A stretch of DNA of 64,000 nt, taken from the NCBI GenBank assembly GCA_947503145.1, contig CANNCP010000008.1, positions 1-64,000 of the forward strand. The letters run 5' to 3'. How positions within the stretch are numbered: the stretch's first letter is position 1; each line of letters opens with the position of its first letter. The DNA comes from an uncultured Roseovarius sp. GTDB lineage: Bacteria; Pseudomonadota; Alphaproteobacteria; Rhodobacterales; Rhodobacteraceae. The translations under genes and the position numbers were made by a program. This document shows positions 16,901 through 25,687 of this stretch, piece after piece. The notes beneath the pieces are model-generated. The model saw only the letters and a program-made list of their open reading frames with translations, did no database searches and had not been told where the DNA came from.

Positions 16901-17295
16901 GTAAGGCGAAGCTCTTTCATGTCGATAATACCGACCCTTCGCGCCCTCGCGCCCGTGCGCTGAACGAAGAGATCGCGCGCGTGGTTCATGCTCGTGCGGC
17001 GCATCCCGCTTGGATCGCGGGCATGAAGCGGCACGGGTTTCGGGGGGCTGCCGAAATTGCGGCCACGCTGGATCACATGGCAAGTTTTGCACATCTGGCT
17101 GGAGCCGTGTCGCCGCATCTGTTCGATCTGTACCATGAGGCGACCTTGGGCGATCCTGAAACTGACAGTTTTCTGCGCGATACCAATCCCGAGGCCCATG
17201 CGGCGATGCAGGCACGCTTTGAAGCCCTGCTGAAAGCGGGTTTGTGGCAGACCCGGCGCAATTCGGTTTTTGCAAGCCTGGAGCAGTCACAATGA
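13990..17295 (+). CDS. cobN: Cobaltochelatase subunit CobN
   Basis: The large subunit (1101 residues) of the ATP-dependent aerobic cobaltochelatase CobNST, which inserts Co(II) into hydrogenobyrinic acid a,c-diamide. It is related to magnesium chelatase BchH. Family blocks include GGVPYWPYGLQQIRALAE near the N-terminus, STYPGKSWNMGHAVGLDALQ (about 390), VHIGAHGTLEWLPGKSVALS (about 535, the HGTLEWLPGK signature) and DNYDEDSRRAVGEAW (about 895). It is shorter than the roughly 1,250-residue Pseudomonas denitrificans protein but both ends look intact. cobS and cobT are not in this window. Its stop overlaps the cobG start as ATGA. Confidence 0.95.
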   Translation: MHVIFRESHGLEEAETPTDLGQDSADLVVLSLSDSDLGAFAEGWHRGGGQEGLLPSLRLANIAALKHPLSVDTYVEQTLSGARAILIRLIGGVPYWPYGLQQIRALAEVRGIALAVLPADGRADSRLDEVSTLPVSTLRRLTHLCDTGGVVAAQAVLAQLALAAGLYAGPVPGDKGVPPVGAWTPEAGPVRTVSALETPAVQTGKPRIVIVFYRSYLVAADLAPVTALFAALRARDCVVVALFAPSLKAPEAADWLQDQIVAFRPDAILNATAFSGIGGGGSSPLDAAGVPVFQVALATSTREAWADSERGLSPADLAMHVVLPEVDGRILAGVASFKAMDARDEHLQFSRSIHAPDPDRIRAICERVMGWLDLAALPREERRVTLLLSTYPGKSWNMGHAVGLDALQSTTAILEDLAEAGYDTGAGGSCAAPTLATQYICWPLAAYKTALAKLPLSLREDIYAAWGAPEDDPDQRDGSFHFAAATYGKVTTALQPERGTPEGREGSYHDLSRTPRHAYVAFYLWTQRRSDALVHIGAHGTLEWLPGKSVALSDACWPEALTGSLPVIYPFIVNDPGEAAQAKRRIGAVTLGHIPPPMRQSETPDRLARLEALLDEFSNADGLDPRRRDRLQGDIRAEAQAQGVEHDLGLDNASCSAEAITSIDRFVCDIKESRFGEGLHIWGRAPDAGAPFATAASVQSERLALLDALDGRRIAAGPSGSPYRGRFDVLPTGRNLFTTDPRGVPTRAAYAQGVVLAQELVRRHLQDEGDWPRNVIVDLWGSATMRTAGEEFAMALSLLGVRPVWDAGSERVSGIEVLPIAELEHPRIDVTLRVSGLFRDVFPTLSALYAQAIRALAGREEASDWNPFVDREDLARVYGPAPGQFGFGMGAALDNYDEDSRRAVGEAWLKASSWALDGDNAAQDATGIAMRVAAADSFVHLQDLPETDLLLASDYAAHEGGFAAAQHVTGGKAKLFHVDNTDPSRPRARALNEEIARVVHARAAHPAWIAGMKRHGFRGAAEIAATLDHMASFAHLAGAVSPHLFDLYHEATLGDPETDSFLRDTNPEAHAAMQARFEALLKAGLWQTRRNSVFASLEQSQ

Positions 17296-18419
17296 CAGCC
17301 GGGCCGGTCGTCAAGGGGTGGTGCCCAGGTGCCTATAAGCCAATGATGGCAGAGGATGGGCTGGTGGTGCGCATACGCCCTCGTATGGCGCGTTTGAGTG
17401 CTGAACAGGCGGCGGAACTTTGCGCTGTCTCGCTGGAATACGGCTCGGGTTATATTGATCTGACCAACCGCGCCAATTTACAAATACGCGGAGTGAGCGA
17501 GGCGGATCATGATGCTGTCTTGGCCCGATTGGATAGGCTTGGCCTGTTGGATGAAGACCCGACGATGGAAAGCCGCCGCAACGTATTGGTCGCCCCGTTC
17601 TGGACGCAGGGGGATATCGTAAATACCACGAGCGAAATGCTTCTGTCACATCTAGGCGATTTGCCAAAGCTGCCTGCAAAGGTCGGCTTTGCCATCGATT
17701 GCAGTGATGTGGGGCCGCTGCTGACCCAGGATTCTGCCGACATCCGTATCGAGCAAGGCGAGGGCGGATTGATCCTGCGGGCGGATGGATGCAGCAAGGG
17801 GCGCGCCGTTACGCGCGATACCGTGATACCTGCCTTGATCGCGATGGCGAACTGGCTGGCGGATCACATCACACCGCAGACCCGACGTATGGCTGCCATT
17901 GTTGCGCAAGGACATTTGCCAGAGCAATGGGCGACGGAGAAGATGCGCAAACCGGCCAATCGCCCGGTTGTTGGTGTTGTGCCGCTTGGAGCGCTGATCG
18001 GCTTGCCATTCGGGCAGATAGAGGCACAAGCGCTTCTTGAGCGCCTTGCCACCGGTGTTCAAGGATTACGGCTAACCCCCTGGCGCGCATTAGTTCTGGA
18101 AGGGGGCGAGATGCCGTCCGATGCATCCTTTATCACAGACCCGAATGATCCACTGATACGGGTTGATGCCTGTGTCGGTGCGCCACTCTGTGCCTCGGGC
18201 AATGCAGAAACCCGACGGTTGGCGCGGCAACTGGCGCCACTGACGCGCGGCAGTTTGCATGTATCAGGTTGCGCCAAAGGCTGCGCCCGAGCATGTGCTG
18301 CCGATGTTGTCCTGATCGCGGAAGGCGGGACATTTTCACTCGTGAGAGACGGCTGTGCAAACGACACGCCCGTTATAACAGGGCTAAGCCCGACAGACCT
18401 TTTGACCGGAGCAATCTAG
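17292..18419 (+). CDS. cobG: Precorrin-3B synthase CobG
   Basis: A 375-residue iron-sulfur monooxygenase of the sulfite/nitrite-reductase fold. It uses O2 to form the hydroxy-lactone precorrin-3B, which prepares ring contraction by CobJ. The N-terminal half-repeat opens with VKGWCPGAYKPM and YIDLTNRANLQIRG. Cluster ligands are visible as CVGAPLC (about 294-300) and GCAKGCARAC (about 326-335). Its presence marks the oxygen-dependent route using CobG rather than the CobZ replacement known in Rhodobacter capsulatus. The ATG at 17292 overlaps the cobN stop; the frame extends upstream to 17244, but that lies inside cobN. Confidence 0.94.
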   Translation: MTAGPVVKGWCPGAYKPMMAEDGLVVRIRPRMARLSAEQAAELCAVSLEYGSGYIDLTNRANLQIRGVSEADHDAVLARLDRLGLLDEDPTMESRRNVLVAPFWTQGDIVNTTSEMLLSHLGDLPKLPAKVGFAIDCSDVGPLLTQDSADIRIEQGEGGLILRADGCSKGRAVTRDTVIPALIAMANWLADHITPQTRRMAAIVAQGHLPEQWATEKMRKPANRPVVGVVPLGALIGLPFGQIEAQALLERLATGVQGLRLTPWRALVLEGGEMPSDASFITDPNDPLIRVDACVGAPLCASGNAETRRLARQLAPLTRGSLHVSGCAKGCARACAADVVLIAEGGTFSLVRDGCANDTPVITGLSPTDLLTGAI

Positions 18420-18425
18420 AGCCTG

Positions 18426-19055
18426 ATGCCTTATAATTACGTCATGGATGGTGCGGCCATCTACAAGCAATCCTTCTCGATCATCCGCAACGAAGCGGCG
18501 CTGGGTGATTTCTCAGCAGAGGAAGAGCCCATTGTCGTGCGGATGATTCACGCTGCAGGTATGGTTGGGCTTGAGAAACATGTTCGCATGTCCCCTGATT
18601 TTGCAGTGGCTGCGCGCACTGCGCTGGCGGCTGGCGCGCCGATACTTTGTGATGCGCATATGGTGTCTGAAGGCGTAACACGGTCGCGTTTGCCTGCCGA
18701 CAACGACGTCATCTGCACCCTGCGTGATGATGCTGTACCGAAACTGGCCGCCGAGACGGGCAACACACGGTCGGCGGCCGCGCTAGAATTGTGGCGTCCG
18801 CATCTGGGCGGGGCGCTTGTGGCGATTGGTAATGCGCCGACGGCCTTGTTTCATTTGCTTAATATGTTGGAAGACCCTGACTGCCCGCGCCCTGCGGCGA
18901 TCATCGGGTGCCCCGTTGGTTTTGTCGGCGCGCGCGAGAGCAAGGATGCGCTTTGGGCAGACCAGCCGGTGCCGTGCTGCATCGTCGAGGGGCGGCTCGG
19001 CGGCAGTGCGATAACGGTCGCGGCTGTGAATGCCATCGCAAGCTACGCAGAATGA
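18426..19055 (+). CDS. cobH: Precorrin-8X methylmutase CobH
   Basis: A 209-residue methylmutase that moves the C-11 methyl group to C-12, giving hydrogenobyrinic acid. The catalytic His is His42 in VVRMIHAAGM, equivalent to His43 of the P. denitrificans enzyme. ILCDAHMVSEGVTRSRL (about 75-91) and IIGCPVGFVGARESKDAL (about 159-176) are strongly conserved family segments. It starts six bases after cobG and its stop overlaps the cobI start as ATGA. Confidence 0.96.
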   Translation: MPYNYVMDGAAIYKQSFSIIRNEAALGDFSAEEEPIVVRMIHAAGMVGLEKHVRMSPDFAVAARTALAAGAPILCDAHMVSEGVTRSRLPADNDVICTLRDDAVPKLAAETGNTRSAAALELWRPHLGGALVAIGNAPTALFHLLNMLEDPDCPRPAAIIGCPVGFVGARESKDALWADQPVPCCIVEGRLGGSAITVAAVNAIASYAE

Positions 19056-19780
19056 ACGTCGGTACGATCCATGGCGTTGGTCTCGGCTCGGGTGATCCTG
19101 ATCTGATAACCGTACGCGCGCACCGACTGCTGACAAATGCGCGGCATGTGGCCTATTTCCGCAAGGCCGGGCGCGCGGGGCAAGCGCGCAAAATCATCGA
19201 AGGTCTGTTGCGCGCTGACGTTGTTGAATACCCGATGGAGTATCCGGTCACCACCGAGATAGCGTTGACGGATCCTGAGTATAATCAGCGATTGTCAGGG
19301 TTTTACGCCGACTGTGCTGCGCATTTGCTCAAACTTTCGCAAGGCGGTGAGGATGTTGTGGTTCTAAGCGAGGGGGACCCGTTTTTTTACGGCTCCTTCA
19401 TGCATATCTACGCGCGGGTGCGCGACCATGTGCCTGTGCAGGTGGTGCCCGCGGTGACAGGGATGTCCGCCGCGTGGACCGCGACAGGCGAGCCTATCAC
19501 ATGGGGCGATGACATCCTCACCGTGCTGATGGCGACCTTGAGTGAGGAAGAGCTTGCCGCACGGATGAAAAGCACAGATGCGCTGGTCGTCATGAAGATC
19601 GGCCGCAATATCAACAAGGTGCGCGCAGCTTTGAAGGCGTCGGGTAAATATGACGATGCATGGTTGGTTGAATACGCCAGCATGCCCGAGCAAACCGTGC
19701 AAAAGCTGTCAGCAACTCAAGACCGTGCTGTGCCGTATTTCTCGATTATTATCGTTCATGGGCAGGGGCGCAGACCATGA
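19052..19780 (+). CDS. cobI: Precorrin-2 C20-methyltransferase CobI
   Basis: A 242-residue class III SAM-dependent methyltransferase acting at C-20 of precorrin-2. GVGLGSGDPDLITVRAHRLL is the N-terminal SAM-site motif. VVVLSEGDPFFYGSFMHIYARV (about 107-128) and VVPAVTGMSAAWTATGEPI are the second and third family blocks, with the SEGDPFFYGS form characteristic of CobI/CbiL. The ATG at 19052 overlaps the cobH stop; an earlier in-frame start would lie entirely in cobH. Confidence 0.95.
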   Translation: MNVGTIHGVGLGSGDPDLITVRAHRLLTNARHVAYFRKAGRAGQARKIIEGLLRADVVEYPMEYPVTTEIALTDPEYNQRLSGFYADCAAHLLKLSQGGEDVVVLSEGDPFFYGSFMHIYARVRDHVPVQVVPAVTGMSAAWTATGEPITWGDDILTVLMATLSEEELAARMKSTDALVVMKIGRNINKVRAALKASGKYDDAWLVEYASMPEQTVQKLSATQDRAVPYFSIIIVHGQGRRP

Positions 19781-20529
19781 CGGGTTGGGTTCGGATTGTA
19801 GGTCTTGGGCCGGGTGCCGAGGATCTGGTGACTGCTCAGGTGCACAATGCCCTGGCGCAGGCAACCGATGTGATTGGCTACATTCCTTATGTAGCGCGTG
19901 TGGCGCCCCGTGCGGGGCTGACACTGCATCCCAGCGATAACCGGGTTGAACTGGATCGCGCGACCCACGCGCTTACATTGGCAGCACAAGGGCGTCAGGT
20001 TGTGGTTGTGTCCTCTGGCGATCCGGGCGTTTTTGCCATGGCATCGGCCGTATTCGAGGCGCTTGAGGCGGGGCCGGAAAGCTGGCTTGATCTGGATATC
20101 GAGGTGCAGCCGGGAATTACCGCCATGCTTGCTGCGGCGGCAAGCGCCGGTGCGCCGCTGGGACATGATTTCTGTGCGATCAACCTCAGTGACAATCTCA
20201 AGCCGTGGAGCCTGATCGAAAAGCGTTTGCGGCTTGCTGTCGAGGGTGATTTCGCCATGGCCTTTTACAACCCGCGCTCGCGTTCGCGGCCTGAGGGGTT
20301 TGTGCGGACATTGGAGATACTACAGCAGGCCTGTAACGACGCGCGGCCCGTCATTTTTGCTCGTGCGGTCTCTACGGCTGACGAAGACATTCGGGTGGTG
20401 CCCTTGCCGGATGCGCGGCCCGAAATGGCGGATATGCGTACGGTGGTCATTGTCGGTGCGTCCAATACGCGGGTCATCGCGCGCGCGCGGGGGCCTATTG
20501 TCTATACGCCACGATCGGTGCTGCCATGA
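19777..20529 (+). CDS. cobJ: Precorrin-3B C17-methyltransferase CobJ (ring contraction)
   Basis: A 250-residue SAM methyltransferase that methylates C-17 and contracts the macrocycle to precorrin-4. VGLGPGAEDLVTAQVHNAL opens the protein. DVIGYIPYV, VVVVSSGDPGVFAMASAVFE (about 72-91), GHDFCAINLSDNLKPW (about 129-144) and AMAFYNPRSRSRP are CobJ/CbiH-specific. It starts within the cobI stop (ATGA). Its last 28 bases overlap, on the opposite strand, the 3' end of cobK. Confidence 0.95.
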   Translation: MTGWVRIVGLGPGAEDLVTAQVHNALAQATDVIGYIPYVARVAPRAGLTLHPSDNRVELDRATHALTLAAQGRQVVVVSSGDPGVFAMASAVFEALEAGPESWLDLDIEVQPGITAMLAAAASAGAPLGHDFCAINLSDNLKPWSLIEKRLRLAVEGDFAMAFYNPRSRSRPEGFVRTLEILQQACNDARPVIFARAVSTADEDIRVVPLPDARPEMADMRTVVIVGASNTRVIARARGPIVYTPRSVLP

Positions 20530-21257
20530 CCCATCCACGCCATAACCGTGGAAACGTCGATGGCTTCATGGCGCGGGGGCAGGGCAGGTCTGTCTATCAT
20601 CACGACAGGCAGGCGCAGCTTGCGTGCGGCAAGCAGCTTGGCCTGCGCGCCCGTGCCACCGGAGTTTTTGGAAACGACACGCGTGATACCGTGGGTGCGC
20701 ATCAAGTCCAGATCTCCATCAAGGGTGAAAGGCCCGCGGTCTGTCACCATAACATGATCCGCGAAGGGCAAGGGGGCGTCTGGAACGTCAACGAGGCGCA
20801 GCAGGTAAAAATGCTGAGGGTTCGGTGCAAACTCTTGCAGGTGCATGCGTCCGACAGCCAGCATGATACGTTCGCGTGGAATATCCAGCGCGCTGACGGC
20901 CGAGGCGATGTCGGGCACAGTGATCCAGTTATCGCCCTCTTGAGCACGCCAAGGCGCGCGCGTGAGGGCTATCAGGGGAATATTTGCAGCCTTGCTCGCC
21001 TGAACCGCATTCAGGCTCATTCGGGCGGCAAAGGGATGCGTGGCGTCAATCAAATGCGTTATCTTGTTGTCAATGAGATATCGGGCAAGACCCTCAACGC
21101 CGCCAAAGCCGCCGACACGCTGTGCAAGCGGATGCCTGATCGGACGTGCCACGCGGCCCGCCAGAGAAATGGTGCCCTTCAGGCCCGCCTGGTCAAGCGC
21201 CTTGCACAGCAAAGTGGCTTCGGTCGTGCCGCCAAGGATCAAGGGGTTAGGGCGCAT
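20502..21257 (-). CDS. cobK: Precorrin-6A reductase CobK, antisense within the cob operon
   Basis: A 251-residue NADPH-dependent reductase converting precorrin-6A to precorrin-6B. LILGGTTEATLLCKALDQ (6-23) is the dinucleotide-binding start. HLIDATHPFAARMSLNA (about 68-84), MLAVGRMHLQEF (about 126) and RVVSKNSGGTGAQAKLLAAR (about 199) are CobK/CbiJ hallmarks. The start at 21257 overlaps the oppositely directed cobL start (CATG at 21255-21258), and the 3' end overlaps cobJ by 28 bases. There is therefore no intergenic space for a promoter, which must lie inside cobL, antisense to it. The frame also continues 74 codons upstream within cobL; I prefer MRPNPLILGG as the start on family grounds. Confidence 0.93.
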   Translation of the reverse strand: MRPNPLILGGTTEATLLCKALDQAGLKGTISLAGRVARPIRHPLAQRVGGFGGVEGLARYLIDNKITHLIDATHPFAARMSLNAVQASKAANIPLIALTRAPWRAQEGDNWITVPDIASAVSALDIPRERIMLAVGRMHLQEFAPNPQHFYLLRLVDVPDAPLPFADHVMVTDRGPFTLDGDLDLMRTHGITRVVSKNSGGTGAQAKLLAARKLRLPVVMIDRPALPPRHEAIDVSTVMAWMGHGSTDRGV

Positions 21258-22455
21258 GGGTAAGTCACCTTGGTTGACTATTGTCGGTTTGGGCGAAAAT
21301 GGAGCGGATGGATTGTGTTCTGCAAGCCTTAACGCGTTGGATAACGCAGAAATCGTTATGGGGGCTTCTCGCCATCTGGCTTTGTTGCCGGACGTGAATG
21401 CCGTGCAAATCGCGTGGCCTGTTCCGTTTTCTGACGGGGTTGAGCAGCTGCTATCGTTTCGGGGCCAGCGCGTTGTCATGCTGGCCTCGGGAGATCCCTT
21501 CTGGTTTGGCGCGGGCAGTAGCGTGTCTCGCTACCTGTCTCGGCATGAGTGGGTCGCATTCTCAAATATATCAACATTTTCTATGGCGGCCAGCGAGATG
21601 GGATGGCCCGTTGAGAAGACGCATTGTATTGGTTTGCACGCTGCACCCTTTACGCGGCTTCGGCCTGTTCTGGCGACTGGCGCCCGCTTGATCGTCCTGT
21701 TGCGGGACGGGGCTGCTGTTGCTGGTATTGCACAATATTTGGCAGAGCAGGGCTGGGGCGGTTCGCGCATTTCGGTTCTGGAGTCCCTGGGTGGCCCTCG
21801 TGCGCGGCACAGTGATCTGCTTGCCACTGATGATATCACACAGGAATATGCACACCCTGTTTGTGTTGCGGTTGAGGTAGAAGGGCAGGGCGCTGCATTG
21901 CCACTGGCGGCTGGCCGACCGGATGCATTGTTCGCCAGTGACGGCACGATGACAAAGCGTCCGGTGCGGGCACTAACCCTTTCGGCGTTGGCCCCGCGCC
22001 CGTTTCAGCATCTTTGGGATATTGGCGGCGGCTCAGGCTCTATCGCGATCGAATGGCTTCTGAGTGATCATAGCCTGAGCGCCACGACGATCGAACCTGA
22101 CCCAGAGCGGGCCGCTCGCATTATTGCGAATGCGGCTGCTCTCGGGGTTGACCGGTTGAAAGTGGTCCAGGGCCATGCGCCGCAAGCACTGGAACGACTG
22201 GCCAAGCCCGACACGGTTTTTATCGGCGGAGGGTTGTCATCGGACCTGCTCGGATGGCTTGAGGGCGCCTTGCCGGAGGGCACGCGGCTGGTGGCCAATG
22301 CGGTGACATTGGAAAGCGAAGTGCTGTTGGTTCAGGCGCAGGCGCGCTGCGGCGGCGAACTGATGCGCATTGATCTCTCAAGCGTAACGCCGCTGGGCTC
22401 CAAACACGGCTGGAAAGCGAACTACCCGATCGTGCAGTGGAGTGTGACGCTATGA
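21256..22455 (+). CDS. cobL: Precorrin-6B C5,15-methyltransferase (decarboxylating) CobL
   Basis: A 399-residue bifunctional enzyme. The N-terminal CbiE-like methyltransferase domain (about 1-200) starts LTIVGLGENGADGL and has VVMLASGDPFWFGAGSSV. The C-terminal CbiT-like domain has the SAM-binding loop LWDIGGGSGSIAIEWL at about 252-267 and performs C-15 methylation with C-12 acetate decarboxylation. The ATG at 21256 opens directly against the cobK start on the other strand. No ribosome binding site of the usual form is obvious beyond GGGCGC. Its stop overlaps the cobE start as ATGA. Confidence 0.95.
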   Translation: MGKSPWLTIVGLGENGADGLCSASLNALDNAEIVMGASRHLALLPDVNAVQIAWPVPFSDGVEQLLSFRGQRVVMLASGDPFWFGAGSSVSRYLSRHEWVAFSNISTFSMAASEMGWPVEKTHCIGLHAAPFTRLRPVLATGARLIVLLRDGAAVAGIAQYLAEQGWGGSRISVLESLGGPRARHSDLLATDDITQEYAHPVCVAVEVEGQGAALPLAAGRPDALFASDGTMTKRPVRALTLSALAPRPFQHLWDIGGGSGSIAIEWLLSDHSLSATTIEPDPERAARIIANAAALGVDRLKVVQGHAPQALERLAKPDTVFIGGGLSSDLLGWLEGALPEGTRLVANAVTLESEVLLVQAQARCGGELMRIDLSSVTPLGSKHGWKANYPIVQWSVTL

Positions 22456-22814
22456 TTGTTGCAGGCTTTGGATTTCGCAATGGTGCAACCGCAGGCAGCC
22501 TGCGGGATGCTCTCGGACAATTCGATGCCACGCCCGACAAGGTTGCGACAGTCGCCACCAAGGCTGGAGCCGCGCCATTTGTTGAGGTGGCTCAGGTTCT
22601 GGACCTGCCTGTTGTTTCGGTTCCCGCTTGCGCATTGGGGGCTGCAAAGGTGCTGACGGTTTCGTCCGCCTCACTTAAGCAATACGGAACAGGCAGTGTT
22701 GCCGAGGCTGCGGCCCTTGTTGCCGCTGGTCCCGGTGCGCGGCTTTTGGGCGTGCGCCAGATTTCCCACGATAGAATGGCCACATGCGCCATCGCAATTG
22801 GAGAGACCAAATGA
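22452..22814 (+). CDS. cobE: Cobalamin biosynthesis protein CobE
   Basis: A 120-residue protein of the CobE/CbiG C-terminal domain family. [19 protein letters not shown] is the typical glycine-rich start, followed by [20 protein letters not shown] and [16 protein letters not shown], where relatives carry the G..SVaE.aAl segment. Its exact step is unsettled; in the aerobic pathway it is needed but has been proposed to act as a carrier or in precorrin-3B lactone handling. It is coupled by ATGA overlaps to cobL upstream and cobM downstream. Confidence 0.9.
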   Translation: MIVAGFGFRNGATAGSLRDALGQFDATPDKVATVATKAGAAPFVEVAQVLDLPVVSVPACALGAAKVLTVSSASLKQYGTGSVAEAAALVAAGPGARLLGVRQISHDRMATCAIAIGETK

Positions 22815-23605
22815 CCATCCACTTTATTGGCGCTGGCCCCGGTGCCGCTGACCTGCTGACATTGCGCGGACGAGATATCATCGCGGCTTGTCCGGTTTGT
22901 CTCTATGCGGGGTCATTGGTTCCCGAGGCTATTCTGGAGCATTGCCCGAAGGATGCGCAGGTGATCAACACTGCCGCGTTGAGCCTTGATACCATTGTTG
23001 GCCACATGCAGGAGGCGCATGACGCGGGGCAGGATGTTGCGCGTCTTCATTCTGGTGATCTCTCTGTCTGGTCGGCGATGGGGGAACAGATGCGCCGCCT
23101 GCGGGCGCTGGAAATTCCGGTATCGGTCACACCGGGGGTTCCATCCTTTGCCGCGGCTGCCGCCGCGTTGGGAGCCGAGCTGACCCTGCCGGGGTTGGCG
23201 CAATCGGTGGTGCTGACGCGCACGCCGGGGCGGGCTTCAAGCATGCTTGAGGGTGAGACGCTGGCAAATTTTGCCGCCACAGGCAGCACTCTTGCCATTC
23301 ACCTGTCAGTGCAAAATATTGCAATGGTCACTGCCGATCTTTTGCCGGCCTACGGGGCGGATTGTCCGGTTGCTGTCGTTTATCGTGCCAGTTGGCCTGA
23401 TCAGCAGATCATCCGCGGCACCCTGTCAGATATCGAAGCGCGCTTGGGGGCTGATATCACCCGAACGGCACTGATCCTTGTCGGTCCTGCACTTGCAGGT
23501 GAGGGCTTCAACGAGAGTTGCCTCTATTCAGAAAATTACGACCGGCGCTATCGCCCGCAAAGCGCTGATAGCCCGTGGGCAGGATGGAGCCAGAACGATG
23601 ATTGA
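22811..23605 (+). CDS. cobM: Precorrin-4 C11-methyltransferase CobM
   Basis: A 264-residue SAM methyltransferase acting at C-11 of precorrin-4. [20 protein letters not shown] opens the protein. [18 protein letters not shown] (about 37-54), [18 protein letters not shown] (about 77-94) and [19 protein letters not shown] are CobM/CbiF signatures. The ATG at 22811 overlaps the cobE stop. The C-terminus (YDRRYRP) overlaps the cobB start by eight bases. Confidence 0.96.
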   Translation: MTIHFIGAGPGAADLLTLRGRDIIAACPVCLYAGSLVPEAILEHCPKDAQVINTAALSLDTIVGHMQEAHDAGQDVARLHSGDLSVWSAMGEQMRRLRALEIPVSVTPGVPSFAAAAAALGAELTLPGLAQSVVLTRTPGRASSMLEGETLANFAATGSTLAIHLSVQNIAMVTADLLPAYGADCPVAVVYRASWPDQQIIRGTLSDIEARLGADITRTALILVGPALAGEGFNESCLYSENYDRRYRPQSADSPWAGWSQNDD

Positions 23606-24944
23606 CCAAGCACATGCCCCTGCGGGCCTTTTGGTATCGGCGCCGTCCTCGGGCACTGGCAAAACAACCGTTATGCTTGGATTGTTGAGGGCGCTGGCCG
23701 AAGATGGATTGATCGTCCAACCCTATAAGACAGGGCCTGACTATATTGATCCGGCCTTTCATCGCGCGGCCTGCGGACGATCCTCGTTCAATCTTGATAC
23801 ATGGGCGATGGGGCCGAAATTGCTCGGCGCGGTTGCCGCAAGGTCCGAGGGCGCTGATATCTGCATTGCTGAAGGATCCATGGGGCTTTATGACGGGGTT
23901 GCGACAGCCGGGCAATGCGGCTTTGGTAGCAGCGCCGAAGCCGCGATGTGGATGGGCTGGCCTGTCGTGCTTGTGATCGACGTGAGCGGGCAGGCACAAT
24001 CTGCCGCCGCCGCTGCGCTGGGGTTTCAAGCGTATAACCCTGATGTGCCTTTTGCCGGGGTGATCCTGAACCGCGTGGCGTCACCGCGCCATGAACGGCT
24101 GGCGCGTCTTGGAATGGAAAAAGCGGGCCTGACAGTGTTGGGGGCTCTGCCCCGGCGTGGTGATTTGGCGCTGCCCGAGCGGCATTTGGGGTTGATACAG
24201 GCGGTGGAGCATCCTGATCTGGAGGCTGCTATTGCCGACTATGCCGAGTTCTTGCGTGCGCATGTCGATCTGCAGGCAATCCGCGCTGCCGCAGAAGGCA
24301 AGACGCAAGGCCAGTCCTTGATCGGCGCAAAAACACGTCTGCCCAAGCCACCGGCACAGCGTATAGCCCTTGCTCAGGATGCGGCATTTTCATTTGCCTA
24401 TCCGCATTTGGTGGAAGGCTGGCGCGCTGGGGGAGCTGAAATAATGCCCTTCTCCCCTTTGGAGGATGAAGCGCCTGATGAGCGTGCTGATCTCGTTTGG
24501 CTGCCCGGAGGCTATCCGGAATTGCATGCAGGCCGACTTGCCGCTGCCGAGAGATTTCGCGCGGGCCTGCTGAAGCATGCCGAAACCCGCCCTGTGCATG
24601 GTGAGTGCGGTGGTTATATGGCGCTTGGCGCGGCGCTGGTTAACAAGGAAGGAAAATCGCACCGTATGGCAGGGCTGCTGGGGCTTGTGACCAGCTATGA
24701 AAAGCGCAAGCTGCACTTGGGCTATCGCCGTGTCAATCTGACGGCGGCCATGCCGGGTTTTGATGCCGGTGCGCACTTGTTCGGGCATGAGTTTCATTAC
24801 TCGACCATCCTTGAGCAGCCTGACGCGCCTCTGGCGCAAGTAACTGACGCTGACGGGAATTCGGTTGCAGAAACCGGCTCGCGACGAGGCTGGACCACAG
24901 GCACGTTCTTTCACTTGATCACGGCAGCGGAGGCCAGCGAATGA
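23598..24944 (+). CDS. cobB: Hydrogenobyrinic acid a,c-diamide synthase CobB
   Basis: A 448-residue glutamine amidotransferase that amidates the a and c acetates of hydrogenobyrinic acid. [20 protein letters not shown] contains the P-loop (about 16-22). [14 protein letters not shown] (about 41-54), EGSMGLYDG (about 93-101) and [11 protein letters not shown] are CobB/CbiA blocks. The GATase nucleophile is the Cys of VHGECGGYM (about residue 336), with LFGHEFHYS near 393-401. It reads through from the end of cobM, and its stop overlaps the cobA start. Confidence 0.96.
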   Translation: MIDQAHAPAGLLVSAPSSGTGKTTVMLGLLRALAEDGLIVQPYKTGPDYIDPAFHRAACGRSSFNLDTWAMGPKLLGAVAARSEGADICIAEGSMGLYDGVATAGQCGFGSSAEAAMWMGWPVVLVIDVSGQAQSAAAAALGFQAYNPDVPFAGVILNRVASPRHERLARLGMEKAGLTVLGALPRRGDLALPERHLGLIQAVEHPDLEAAIADYAEFLRAHVDLQAIRAAAEGKTQGQSLIGAKTRLPKPPAQRIALAQDAAFSFAYPHLVEGWRAGGAEIMPFSPLEDEAPDERADLVWLPGGYPELHAGRLAAAERFRAGLLKHAETRPVHGECGGYMALGAALVNKEGKSHRMAGLLGLVTSYEKRKLHLGYRRVNLTAAMPGFDAGAHLFGHEFHYSTILEQPDAPLAQVTDADGNSVAETGSRRGWTTGTFFHLITAAEASE

Positions 24945-25687
24945 CGGGATTTGTCAGTTTTGTTGGCTCGGGCCCCGGTGATCCGGAGCTGTTAACGCTG
25001 AAGGCGGTTGACCGTTTGAAACACGCCGATGCAGTCTTGTTTGATGATCTCAGTGCAGGCCCGATACTGGAATACGCACGCAACGGCGCGGACCTGGTCG
25101 GCGTTGGAAAGCGTGCAGGCCGCGTGTCACCCCGGCAAGACCATGTTAGCCGGTTACTGGTGGATTACGCCAAGATCGACCAGCGCGTTGTCAGGCTCAA
25201 ATCGGGCGACAGTGGCATGTTTGGTCGTCTTGAAGAAGAACTGATGGCGCTGCGTGAAGCAGGGATTCCTTACGAAATCATTCCCGGTGTTCCGTCTGCC
25301 GTGGCGGCAGCCGCGGCCATTGGCATTCCGTTGACCCGCCGGAATACGGCGCGACGGGTGCAATTTGTCACGGGGCATGATGTGACAGGCAAATTACCGG
25401 GGGATGTGAATCTGATCGCGCTGGCTGATCCGGGTGCCTCGACCGTGATCTTTATGGGCAAGCGCACATTTCCCGAGCTGCTGACCAAATTGCTGGAACA
25501 TGGATTGCCTGCGCAGACACCGGCCATTCTGGCTGAGGATGTCAGCCGCCCCGAGCAACGAATTACCCGTGCTACAGTCAGCGTTCTGGCGGAAAAACTT
25601 TCGCGTGATGTAGGCAACAGTGCCGGTCTTATCCTTTATGGTCCGCTTGCAGAGGGGGAGGTTAGCCTTGAACCCGGCGCAAACTGA
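24941..25687 (+). CDS. cobA: Uroporphyrinogen-III C-methyltransferase CobA
   Basis: A 248-residue SUMT that makes precorrin-2 from uroporphyrinogen III, the branch point from heme. VSFVGSGPGDPELLTLKAVD, the LFDDLSAGPIL loop, VGKRAGRVSPRQDHVSRLL (about 53-71), VVRLKSGDSGMFGRLEEEL (about 84-102) and IIPGVPSAVAAAAAIGIPLT are all present. It is monofunctional, without the CysG dehydrogenase/ferrochelatase domain, which fits a dedicated cobalamin SUMT. Its 3' end overlaps the proposed cobF start by 20 bases. Confidence 0.95.
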   Translation: MTGFVSFVGSGPGDPELLTLKAVDRLKHADAVLFDDLSAGPILEYARNGADLVGVGKRAGRVSPRQDHVSRLLVDYAKIDQRVVRLKSGDSGMFGRLEEELMALREAGIPYEIIPGVPSAVAAAAAIGIPLTRRNTARRVQFVTGHDVTGKLPGDVNLIALADPGASTVIFMGKRTFPELLTKLLEHGLPAQTPAILAEDVSRPEQRITRATVSVLAEKLSRDVGNSAGLILYGPLAEGEVSLEPGAN

